This document shows positions 45,648-51,719 of a stretch of DNA of 51,719 nucleotides, piece after piece. Each line of letters opens with the position of its first letter. Position 1 is the first letter of the stretch. The notes beneath the pieces were generated by a model. The model was not told the origin of the DNA, did not search any database, and was given only the letters and a program-made list of their open reading frames with translations. The DNA lies in NCBI GenBank assembly GCA_026400395.1, contig JAPLPD010000148.1:1-51719 (forward strand). The letters run 5' to 3'. Position numbers and translations under genes: made by a program. The stretch comes from Alphaproteobacteria bacterium (GTDB lineage Bacteria > Pseudomonadota > Alphaproteobacteria > Rhizobiales > Xanthobacteraceae).

Positions 45648-46874
45648 TTACTTCTTCATCAGTTTGCCGAGCAGCGGCGTGAACAGGCCGCCCTTGGCCT
45701 TCTTCACTTCGGAACGGCCGGTCAAGAGTTGTGCAAGATGCCGAAACGTCTCCGCGGTGCGATGGTTCGCTGAAACCTCGGCGATCATCTGGCCGTTGTT
45801 GGAGGCGGTCCCGAACATCTGCGGGTCAAACGGAATGATGGCCACCGGTTGATCTTCCAAAGCTTTGGCGAAATCGGCCGGCTTGATTTCCGGCCGCTTC
45901 GGCACGCCGACCTGATTCAGACAGTAGGACGGGCGGTGGTCGTTGACGCGCGCGGCCCGCAGATAGTCGAACAGGTTCTTGGCGTTGCGAAGATTGGCAA
46001 GGTCCGGCGCCGCGACAATGAGAATGTCGTCGGCGTTCACGAGGGTGCGCTGGGTCCAGCCGCTCCACTGGTGCGGCAAGTCGAGCACGATGCAGGGCAT
46101 GGTGGCCCGCAGCGCGTCGAAGATGCCATCGAATGCCTCGACGCCGAAGTCGTAGGCGCGTTCAAGCGTGGCCGGCGCCGCCAGCAGGCTCAGGTGATCG
46201 GTGCATTTCGACAGCAAGCGATCGACAAAAGCGGTGTCGATGCGGTCGGGGGAAAACACTGCGTCTGCGATACCTTGTGGCGGGTCCTGGTTGTAGTCGA
46301 GGCCGGCGGTGCCGAACGCGAGGTCCATATCGGTGACCACGGAATCAAGCGAGAGATCCCGGGCGACAGACCATGCGATGTTGTGAGCGATGGGGGAGGC
46401 CCCGACGCCGCCCTTTGCGCCAACGACGGCGACGACGCGGCCAATGTCGATCGTGCCGACCGGAGAGATCATGTAATCGCTGACGCCGCGCCGGACCAGT
46501 TCCCGGTACAGCGTCACGTCGTTAGTCCGGCCGATCACCACGACGCGGGTGCCGGCGTCGCAGAATTCGGCCAATGCATCGAGGCCGGCCAGGATGCCGT
46601 CGCCGCGGCCGTCCGCCTCGATCATGATGACGTTGGGGGTGGGCGAGCCGCGATAGGCTTCAATCGCGGCGGCGATGCCGCCCATCTGGATTTTGACGTG
46701 GGCCTTGCCCAGCCGGCGATCCTCGCCGGCGGACTGGATCGCGGCCGCGGTCTCGACCGTTTCGCTGAACGCCTGCACGGATACGCGCGGCGCTGGAGCA
46801 ATGTGCTCGTCGCGCGGCGCGGCCTCCGCGTCCTTCGGCTCAGCCATGACAGCTTGTGAGGAGGTTCTGATCAT
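45648..46874 (-). CDS. cpaE: Tad pilus localisation protein CpaE/TadZ, with an altered P-loop
   Basis: The ATG at 46874 overlaps the cpaD stop (ATGA), giving 408 residues. An atypical receiver-like domain (about 55-140) is followed by a ParA/MinD-type ATPase domain. TadZ marks the pole where the pilus is built. Its P-loop reads KGGVGASPIAHN at 154-165, with Pro at the position where relatives have Thr or Ser. Directly before it, SPVGTIDIGRVVAVVG seems to lack about 18-20 residues that relatives have between the receiver-like and ATPase domains. The rest (DLAFGTAGLDYNQDPPQGIA) is normal. ATP binding may be impaired. Confidence 0.88.
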   Translation of the reverse strand: MIRTSSQAVMAEPKDAEAAPRDEHIAPAPRVSVQAFSETVETAAAIQSAGEDRRLGKAHVKIQMGGIAAAIEAYRGSPTPNVIMIEADGRGDGILAGLDALAEFCDAGTRVVVIGRTNDVTLYRELVRRGVSDYMISPVGTIDIGRVVAVVGAKGGVGASPIAHNIAWSVARDLSLDSVVTDMDLAFGTAGLDYNQDPPQGIADAVFSPDRIDTAFVDRLLSKCTDHLSLLAAPATLERAYDFGVEAFDGIFDALRATMPCIVLDLPHQWSGWTQRTLVNADDILIVAAPDLANLRNAKNLFDYLRAARVNDHRPSYCLNQVGVPKRPEIKPADFAKALEDQPVAIIPFDPQMFGTASNNGQMIAEVSANHRTAETFRHLAQLLTGRSEVKKAKGGLFTPLLGKLMKK

Positions 46875-47614
46875 TTGCCTATCTCGCTGATCGCGCCCTT
46901 GCCTGCATCGGGATAGGTGGTCGCCGGGCTTTCGCCCTTGCGCCATTTGTCGGTGCCGAAGGTGCGCTTGGCGTTGTAGGCCGGCGCGTCGGCGCGCGGT
47001 TGCACCAGATCGGCCGGTTCGGCGACCATCGAGGCGAGATTGCGCTGAGTGGCGCAGCCGAAGTTGTAGTACTGCCGGTTCTCGAAATGCTTGGTCTGGT
47101 AGCTTGCCCCCAGATCGTCAGGCCACTGCCCGCATGGACCGGCCTCCGCCACCATCAACGGGTAATTCAGCCGAAGGTTCGCGTTCTTGCCCTCGGAATG
47201 ATACGGCCTGATCCCGATGCCGGAGTTGGGCACGCCGGCTTGCACGATGATCGAGATAGCCTCTCTCAACGAGTCATTGGCGGCGCGATCGTTGCTCCCA
47301 CCCACTGGGCGGTCGATGGTGACGCCGCCGGTGGCGTCGCGCTTCCAGTTCTGGGCGAATGCGAGGACTTCGGCGCGCTGCATCGGCGACAGCCCGCCGC
47401 GAACCGCGCCGACGAAGAGCACCAGGGACTTCTTGCCTTCCTTCACCGCGATCGGATGCCGGTCGGTGTAGGCGAGCGGAATGCCGCCAGTCGTGTCTGT
47501 GGCGGTCGTTGTGTTGCAACCGGCGAGCCCGGCGGCGCAACCCGCGATCAGCAGGCCACGGGACGCGAATCCGGCGGCGTGGCGTCGGGCGACGTTGAGA
47601 AATTCAAACTGCAT
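46871..47614 (-). CDS. cpaD: Tad pilus assembly lipoprotein CpaD
   Basis: This 247-residue lipoprotein has a signal ending in GLAGCN. The CpaD core includes SPMQRAEVLAFAQNWKRDA and PYHSEGKNANLRLNYPLMVA, then CGQWPDDLG and FGCATQRNLASMVAEPADLV, the family C-terminal signature. A good ribosome site, GAGGAG, precedes the ATG. CpaD helps target the CpaC secretin to the outer membrane. It starts 23 bases after the cpaC stop. Confidence 0.9.
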   Translation of the reverse strand: MQFEFLNVARRHAAGFASRGLLIAGCAAGLAGCNTTTATDTTGGIPLAYTDRHPIAVKEGKKSLVLFVGAVRGGLSPMQRAEVLAFAQNWKRDATGGVTIDRPVGGSNDRAANDSLREAISIIVQAGVPNSGIGIRPYHSEGKNANLRLNYPLMVAEAGPCGQWPDDLGASYQTKHFENRQYYNFGCATQRNLASMVAEPADLVQPRADAPAYNAKRTFGTDKWRKGESPATTYPDAGKGAISEIGK

Positions 47615-47637
47615 CGGTCGTCTCCTCGTCGCGTGAC

Positions 47638-49092
47638 TCAGTCCAGAAAGAAACCAACATTGCCGCGATAGCTCTTCTCACGCGGATTATCCTGGCCCGG
47701 CGTCCCGTAAAGTCGATTGAACCGGCCGAGCAGGCTGGTGGACGCATCGGATGCGTCCGCGTAGCCGTCGTCCGGCTTCGATAGATCCTTCTGCGCCACC
47801 GAGCGCACGATGTATGGCGTGACCATCACCACCAGCTCGGTTTGCCGGTTGATGAAGTCGCGGCTCTTGAACAGGGCGCCGAGCACCGGGATGTTCATCA
47901 GGCCCGGCAGGCCGTTGAGCTGCTGCTTGGTCTGCTCCTGGATCATGCCGGCCATGGCGAGCGATCCGCCGGAGGGAATCGCCACCGTGGTTTCGGCGCG
48001 CCGCGTCTTGATCGACGGAATGGTGAGCGTGGTGTTCTGGGTGGCGCTGATCGCCTGCGTCAGCGTCAGGGCGTTGTCGTTCGACAGTTCGGACACCTCG
48101 GTCAGCACCTTCAGGCTGATGCGGCCTTCGGCCAGCACAACCGGCGTGAAGTTCAAGCCGACGCCGAACTTTTTGAACTGGATCTGTGTCTGACAATTGC
48201 GGGTCGTGGGATCGCAGGTGAAGCCCGCCGGAATCGGGAATTCGCCGCCGGCCAGGAAGTTCGCGGATTCGCCGGAGATGGCCGTGAGGTTTGGCTCGGC
48301 CAGGGTGCGGATCACGCCGGCGCGTTCCATGGCGCGCAGCGTGGCGGTCACGCCGCGGTAGCTCGCGCTGATGCCGTTGGAGTTCAGCGCCGAGCCCAGC
48401 ACTGGAAATGGATTGACGTTGGTGAGGTTGACCACCGAGTTGCCGCTGTTCACCGTGCCGCTCAGGTCGATGCCGAGCTGCTTGATGACCTCGCGCTGCA
48501 CCTCGGCCACGGTGACTTTCAGCATCACCTGGTCGCGGCCCCGCACTGAGATACCGTTGACGACGCGGCTGCCGTCGCCGGCGAGCCGGGCTGCGAGATC
48601 GAAGGCCCGCTGGGATTCGCTCTGGCTCGCGACCGAACCGGACAACATGATGCCGTCGGCGAGACCTTCAACATGAATTTCGACTTCAGGCAGCGACCGC
48701 TTGAGCGCGGCGCGAATGCCGTTCAGATCGCGGGTCACCGCGATGTCGAAAGCCATGAGTTGTTTACCTTCGGCATCGAAGAAATAGACGTTGGTCTGAC
48801 CGACCGCGACGCCGATGATGTAGGCGCGGCGCGATGTCCGCACGACCGCGTTGGCGATCTTGGGGTCGGCGACCAGCACGTCTTTGATATCGCCGGGCAG
48901 GTCGATCACGATGCTCTTGCTGACCCCGAGCGGGACGAACTGCGCCGACTTGTCGCCGTAAATTTGCACGGCGGGCGCGGCCAGCCTCTCGCCGGTGTCT
49001 GCGGCGCCGGCCGGCGCGGACGATCCGAGCGTTGCCATGACGATCAGCGCCGCCGAGGCTGCGGTGCGGACAATCGTCGTCACTCTCGTCAT
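47638..49092 (-). CDS. cpaC: Tad pilus outer-membrane secretin CpaC/RcpA
   Basis: The 484-residue product from the ATG at 49092 (AGGAG nearby) has a signal peptide ending PAGA, a pilus/BON-like N-terminal domain (IVIDLPGDIKDVLVADPKIAN, AYIIGVAVGQTNVYF), and a secretin domain at about 200-440 with SGESANFLAGGEFPIP and VAIPSGGSLAMAGMIQE. It forms the outer-membrane pore for the pilus. An earlier ATG at 49116 overlaps the cpaB stop, so translational coupling is also possible. Confidence 0.92.
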   Translation of the reverse strand: MTRVTTIVRTAASAALIVMATLGSSAPAGAADTGERLAAPAVQIYGDKSAQFVPLGVSKSIVIDLPGDIKDVLVADPKIANAVVRTSRRAYIIGVAVGQTNVYFFDAEGKQLMAFDIAVTRDLNGIRAALKRSLPEVEIHVEGLADGIMLSGSVASQSESQRAFDLAARLAGDGSRVVNGISVRGRDQVMLKVTVAEVQREVIKQLGIDLSGTVNSGNSVVNLTNVNPFPVLGSALNSNGISASYRGVTATLRAMERAGVIRTLAEPNLTAISGESANFLAGGEFPIPAGFTCDPTTRNCQTQIQFKKFGVGLNFTPVVLAEGRISLKVLTEVSELSNDNALTLTQAISATQNTTLTIPSIKTRRAETTVAIPSGGSLAMAGMIQEQTKQQLNGLPGLMNIPVLGALFKSRDFINRQTELVVMVTPYIVRSVAQKDLSKPDDGYADASDASTSLLGRFNRLYGTPGQDNPREKSYRGNVGFFLD

Positions 49093-49112
49093 GGACCTGC
49101 TCCTGTGTGACG

Positions 49113-49874
49113 TCATTTGATGCTGTTGACACCGAAGCGGACGGTGTTGATGTCGGTTTTGCGTTCTTCTTCGACGACCTTGCTGGCGTCGAGCAGGCTG
49201 CGGAGCGCGAGCGACAGCGTGCCAACCTGGCGCGCCTGCGTCAGCGTTTCGGCCTGCCGAGGTGCGATCTCCAGAGTCGCGGTCTTGCCGACCACGACGC
49301 GCTGGCCGTTCTTTTCCTCGATGGTCTGGTCGATAGCGAGCACGCGAACGTTGACGAGGATCGTTTCGCTGGATGCGAGCTGGTTCTTGTCGTTCTCTTT
49401 GGGGCGGCGCGAGAGAATCACATCGACGCGGTCATTCGGCAGGATGAAGCCGCCGGCGCCTGTTTCAGGCGAGATTTCGGTGGAGACCGCGCGCATGCCG
49501 GATGGCAGGATCGCCGCCATATAGCCGGCGGCGCCGTTGGCCCGGATCAGCTTGGCGTCGCGGATCGGCTCGCCCGCGGTGAACGGTGCCCGGGTGATGG
49601 CGCCCGCCAGCTCCTCGAGGGCGCCCGGCTTGTCCTACTTGGTGATGTAGCTGTCGCCGGTGGTGGCGGCGGGCCAAGCCTGCCATTGCATATCCTGGCT
49701 GGCGATTGCCGTTCCCATGCCGATGTCGCTCTTGGCGATCAGCACGTCGGTGGTCTCAAGCTGGACGACGGGAGGAGCTTCCGGCTTCTTTTATTCGTCG
49801 CCGCCAATCATGAACGCGGCGGCACCACCCGCTGCGAGGGCGACGGCAAGCACAAGAATACGCGCGGCTTTCAT
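49113..49874 (-). pseudogene. cpaB: Flp pilus assembly protein CpaB, interrupted by two in-frame stops
   Basis: One frame of 254 codons from the ATG at 49874 to a TGA at 49113 encodes a complete CpaB: a signal-anchor (MKAARILVLAVALAAGGAAA), VQLETTDVLIAKSDIGMGTA, the SAF-like GEPIRDAKLIRANGAAG, and the RcpC/CpaB domain with GAGGFILPNDRVDVILSRR. It is interrupted by a TAA at 49791-49793 (codon 28) and a TAG at 49635-49637 (codon 80). No frameshift is present. Each stop is one base from a sense codon. CpaB is normally needed for Tad pilus assembly, and its neighbours are open. Sequencing error is a real alternative. Confidence 0.85.
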
Positions 49875-50163
49875 AACGCCTCACTGACTCTGTTACGGGA
49901 CACGACGGCCAGCACAGGACCGTCCCTCCGCACCTAGTGTGGCTCCGCAGCGCTGGAGCGAACCCTTCGGGATTTAAGCCGTTAAAGGTCAATTCGTAGT
50001 TAACGGTGCGTATCCAAATGCGGTTAAAAATGTCTTGAGGGAAAGACCGGCCGCGGCGCGCAGTTGCGCGCGCTTATGCGATGCGCGGAAAAGCGCCGTG
50101 CGGCCGCAGCGTGGGCTTGATGCGCATTCGGCGAGATCGGCGGACGCGGCGGACGCCGCGATT
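49875..50163. other. Intergenic region between cpaA and cpaB with a likely promoter
   Basis: These 289 bases separate cpaA from cpaB, both transcribed leftward. AT-rich stretches around 49982-50038 contain three TTAA sequences, unusual for this GC-rich DNA, including the CtrA-like box at 50024. No coding sequence is supported. A tadE- or tadG-like gene is not present here. Confidence 0.5.
50024..50038 (-). promoter_or_regulatory. CtrA-like box upstream of cpaB
   Basis: TTAA-N7-TTGA (TTAAAAATGTCTTGA) differs by one base from TTAA-N7-TTAA. It lies about 149 bases before the cpaB start codon, nearly the same distance as the identical type of box before the first flp gene. This suggests a separate promoter for the cpaB-tadC operon. 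Confidence 0.4.
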
Positions 50164-50664
50164 TCAGCCGAGCTGCATCCAGGGGGTGTCGGGATAGATC
50201 AGCAGCGCCGCGGCGGCGAGCGCGATGCCATAGGGCACGCCGCCATCGAGGCGGTGCAGGCGCTTGATCCATTCCTGATCGGCGAGGGCCTTCGGCAGCG
50301 GTATCAGACGGAACCGGATCATCGCCAGCGTCAGCACTCCGCCGAATATGGATGCATAGAGCAGATACACAACGAGGTGGTCGAATCCGAGCCATAGTGC
50401 CGTGGCGGCCGCGAGTTTGGCGTCGCCGCCGCCGATCCATCCTCGCGCGAAGAACACGAAAGTGACCGCGAGGACCGTCGCGGCGGCTCCCGCGTGCGAC
50501 AACACTTCACTGGCGCTCATGCCGCTGATCAAGGCCATCGCAGCGAATCCGACGACCAGCGCCAGCGTCACCCGGTTCGAAATGGTCATGGTGAAAAGAT
50601 CGCTGGAGGCCGCGAAGGCCATCAAAGCGGGAAACACCAGGAGCCTGATCGCGTCGGTCAACAT
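50164..50664 (-). CDS. cpaA: Prepilin peptidase CpaA/TadV
   Basis: This 166-residue membrane protease removes the leader from Flp pilins. It has about five hydrophobic segments. The two catalytic aspartates are in ASSDLFTMTISNR near the N-terminus and in GGGDAK in the middle, the A24 peptidase pattern. I choose the ATG at 50664 with AGAGGA upstream. The gene follows the two flp genes and precedes cpaB by 290 bases. Confidence 0.88.
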   Translation of the reverse strand: MLTDAIRLLVFPALMAFAASSDLFTMTISNRVTLALVVGFAAMALISGMSASEVLSHAGAAATVLAVTFVFFARGWIGGGDAKLAAATALWLGFDHLVVYLLYASIFGGVLTLAMIRFRLIPLPKALADQEWIKRLHRLDGGVPYGIALAAAALLIYPDTPWMQLG

Positions 50665-50737
50665 GACAATCCTCTGCGGCGACCCCAACCTAACCGGCGC
50701 TCGTTGCGCTTTCGTTATCGTCGCAACCTAAATGAAG

Positions 50738-50774
50738 TTCGCCTCCGCGGCGGCTGAAACGCGGCGGAGGCGAA
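50738..50774 (-). terminator. Stem-loop after the second flp gene, possible attenuator
   Basis: TTCGCCTCCGC at 50738-50748 pairs with GCGGAGGCGAA at 50764-50774, leaving a loop of about 15 bases. It lies between the flp stop codon and cpaA. No strong T run follows on the minus strand. It could reduce transcription into cpaA or protect the pilin mRNA. Confidence 0.45.
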
Positions 50775-50809
50775 TTTGCAGGGAAGCGCGGTCGGGCCGC
50801 GCGACGCCC

Positions 50810-50971
50810 TTAGTTCAGTGCGTTGTCGACCGATGTGAAGGTCGATTTCAGCTTGGTGCCGAGTCCGGCCACGGTGGCGATGATGGCCACCGAGATACCG
50901 GCGGCAATCAAGCCATATTCGATCGCTGTGGCGCCGGTCTCGTCGCGAAGGAAGCTGATCACATAGGACAT
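50810..50971 (-). CDS. flp: Flp/Fap-type pilin, downstream copy
   Basis: This 53-residue prepilin is too short for most gene callers. It starts MSYVISFLRDETGATAIEYG; processing by CpaA would cut before or near the glycine of ETGATAIEYG, leaving a mature pilin with the invariant Glu and Tyr. The hydrophobic helix LIAAGISVAIIATVAGLG and the tail KLKSTFTSVDNALN follow. It is close to the copy at 51182 over the helix and tail, so the two arose by duplication. It lies between that copy and cpaA. Confidence 0.92.
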   Translation of the reverse strand: MSYVISFLRDETGATAIEYGLIAAGISVAIIATVAGLGTKLKSTFTSVDNALN

Positions 50972-51124
50972 CGTTCTGACTCCTGACTGAGCTCGCGCCG
51001 GGTTCGTGGCGCTTCAGGAGTTCTACGGACGATGTCTGAAGCCCGACGTAAAATGGAACTCTGCATTTTCGGGCAATTGTCGGAAAATGTGGGGCTTTGC
51101 CCGGCGCCGCGGCGTTGCGGTCCC

Positions 51125-51158
51125 AAAAACGAAAAGGCTCCGGACCTGCCGGAGCCTT
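51125..51158 (-). terminator. Rho-independent terminator of the upstream flp gene
   Basis: AAGGCTCCGG and CCGGAGCCTT form a 10-base perfect stem with a five-base loop. On the minus strand it is followed by TTTTCGTTTTTGG. It begins 24 bases after the flp stop at 51182. The pilin mRNA therefore probably ends here. Confidence 0.85.
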
Positions 51159-51181
51159 CCGCACGAAACTTCGAACGCGAT

Positions 51182-51346
51182 TTAGTTGAGCGCGTTCTGA
51201 ACCGACGTGAAGGTCGACTTCAGCTTGGTGCCGAGTCCCTGCACGACCGCAATGATTGCAACAGAGATGCCCGCGGCGATCAGGCCGTATTCGATGGCCG
51301 TCGCACCGGATTCATCTTTCACAAAACGCGAAACGAGGTTTGTCAT
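51182..51346 (-). CDS. flp: Flp/Fap-type pilin, upstream copy
   Basis: This 54-residue prepilin starts MTNLVSRFVKDESGATAIEY with AGGGAG as ribosome site. The Flp signature GATAIEYGLIAAGISVAIIA is complete, and the tail KLKSTFTSVQNALN matches the other copy closely. It is probably the major pilin, since it is nearest the promoter and has its own terminator. CpaA (50164) would process it. Confidence 0.93.
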   Translation of the reverse strand: MTNLVSRFVKDESGATAIEYGLIAAGISVAIIAVVQGLGTKLKSTFTSVQNALN

Positions 51347-51636
51347 CTGATAGCTCCCTTAGGATCCACGTGGCTGTCTGAGCTGGCCCTGGGCCGTTCC
51401 GACCCATTCGGACCAAACCGTAACAGCGGGGCGTTGCGGTCGAGTTAATTCGACCTATCGCTTTTCAAGCTTTCACCCACATTCGGTTTGTGGTTAACAA
51501 GCGATTGATCTGTATTAGAAAAGTAGGCTCATCAGGAAAACGAGTGGGTGAATCTGATGGGGAATGCGGCCTGAAGGCTTATGGATACTGGGTTTTCGGG
51601 GTTTCGTAAGGCGGTTGAATTGGGCATCATTTCCCG
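51347..51636. other. Promoter region of the flp/cpa locus and intergenic DNA to the right edge
   Basis: This region is more AT-rich than the rest of the window and contains TTAA and TTAAC motifs, including the CtrA-like box at 51494-51508. I see no tRNA, repeat or other gene before the start of the small element-associated ORF at 51637. Confidence 0.5.
51494..51508 (-). promoter_or_regulatory. CtrA-like box upstream of flp
   Basis: TTAA-N7-TTGA (TTAACAAGCGATTGA) is one base off the CtrA consensus and lies 147 bases before the flp start codon. In Caulobacter the pilin gene pilA is directly activated by CtrA, so this placement is plausible. Confidence 0.4.
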
Positions 51637-51719
51637 ATGGCCAACTCATCGAAGCGACAGCGGCGCCTTTGGGACACGTACACGTTCCCCGGCTTTCGCC
51701 CCCAACCCACGGTGCGCGG
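51637..51719 (+). CDS. Start of a small ORF of a type found with mobile elements (partial, cut by window edge)
   Basis: The last 83 bases encode MANSSKRQRRLWDTYTFPGF and then RPQPTVR. The pattern RRLWD-x-Y-x-FPGFRPQPTVRG looks like short proteins of unknown function that I recall near insertion sequences in many proteobacteria; this is from memory, not a search. No ribosome site is strong. Together with the transposase tail at the left edge, it suggests that the window ends in repeated mobile DNA on both sides. Confidence 0.4.
   Translation, partial: MANSSKRQRRLWDTYTFPGFRPQPTVR

Noticed and set aside
13270-49874. Recoding of TAG or TAA to Glu or another amino acid in this organism
   Set aside because: Many intact genes here end normally in TAG or TAA (for example at 3596, 9447, 32698 and the flp genes), so a genome-wide reassignment is not supported.
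50024-50440. A 138-residue minus-strand frame over the cpaA region
   Set aside because: It is Arg/Pro-rich, and the prepilin peptidase with both catalytic Asp residues occupies the other frame.

Overview
The window looks like chromosomal DNA of an alphaproteobacterium close to Bradyrhizobium, Rhodopseudomonas or Nitrobacter. Reasons are the high GC, a ChvI regulator near pckA, the kdsB/pheA pair divergent from a CycM-type membrane-anchored cytochrome c, DUF2865 and LTXXQ-type proteins, a Yej-type ABC importer, and a Cpa/Tad pilus locus. This placement rests on gene content, not on a search. Both ends touch apparent mobile-element sequence: an IS630-family transposase tail at the left edge and the start of a small element-associated ORF at the right edge. 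The window may therefore be a natural contig stopped by repeats.

Layout. 1-8.2 kb: ChvI, a HugZ-type flavin-binding protein, a secreted alpha/beta hydrolase, PckA with a clear terminator, a small membrane protein, a palindromic intergenic repeat and a large secreted LTXXQ protein. 8.3-13.2 kb: an FAD oxidoreductase, a DUF2865 protein, an SLC13/NhaD-type permease, and two Rid-family paralogues (one cytosolic, one apparently Tat-exported) on either side of a GIY-YIG protein. 13.2-18.4 kb: a disrupted secreted-protein gene, a disrupted polA and a membrane acyltransferase. 18.5-28.8 kb: housekeeping and envelope genes (ugd, hrpB, an aspartic protease, a phosphomannomutase, a PcaD-like hydrolase, pheA, a Bug-type binding protein, kdsB, cycM). 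28.9-39.8 kb: two tandem YejA-type binding proteins with yejB, yejE and yejF, then Nudix, ghrA, a DsbA-like protein and an NlpC/P60 hydrolase. 39.8-51.4 kb: a broken leucyl aminopeptidase and a Cpa/Tad locus (tadD on plus; tadC, tadB, tadA/cpaF, cpaE, cpaD, cpaC, cpaB, cpaA and two flp pilins on minus).

Two patterns stand out. First, damage is concentrated. polA, its overlapping downstream gene and cpaB carry four in-frame TAG/TAA codons. The aminopeptidase has a deletion replaced by foreign-looking filler. PolA and CpaE/TadZ also appear to lack internal segments. This is either real gene decay or assembly and sequencing error; read data would decide. Second, the Tad locus carries TTAA-N7-TTGA boxes at nearly the same distance (147 and 149 bases) upstream of the flp and cpaB starts, and a TTAA-N7-TTAG box upstream of tadD. 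These resemble CtrA sites and suggest cell-cycle control of the pilus. No CRISPR array, rRNA or tRNA was found.
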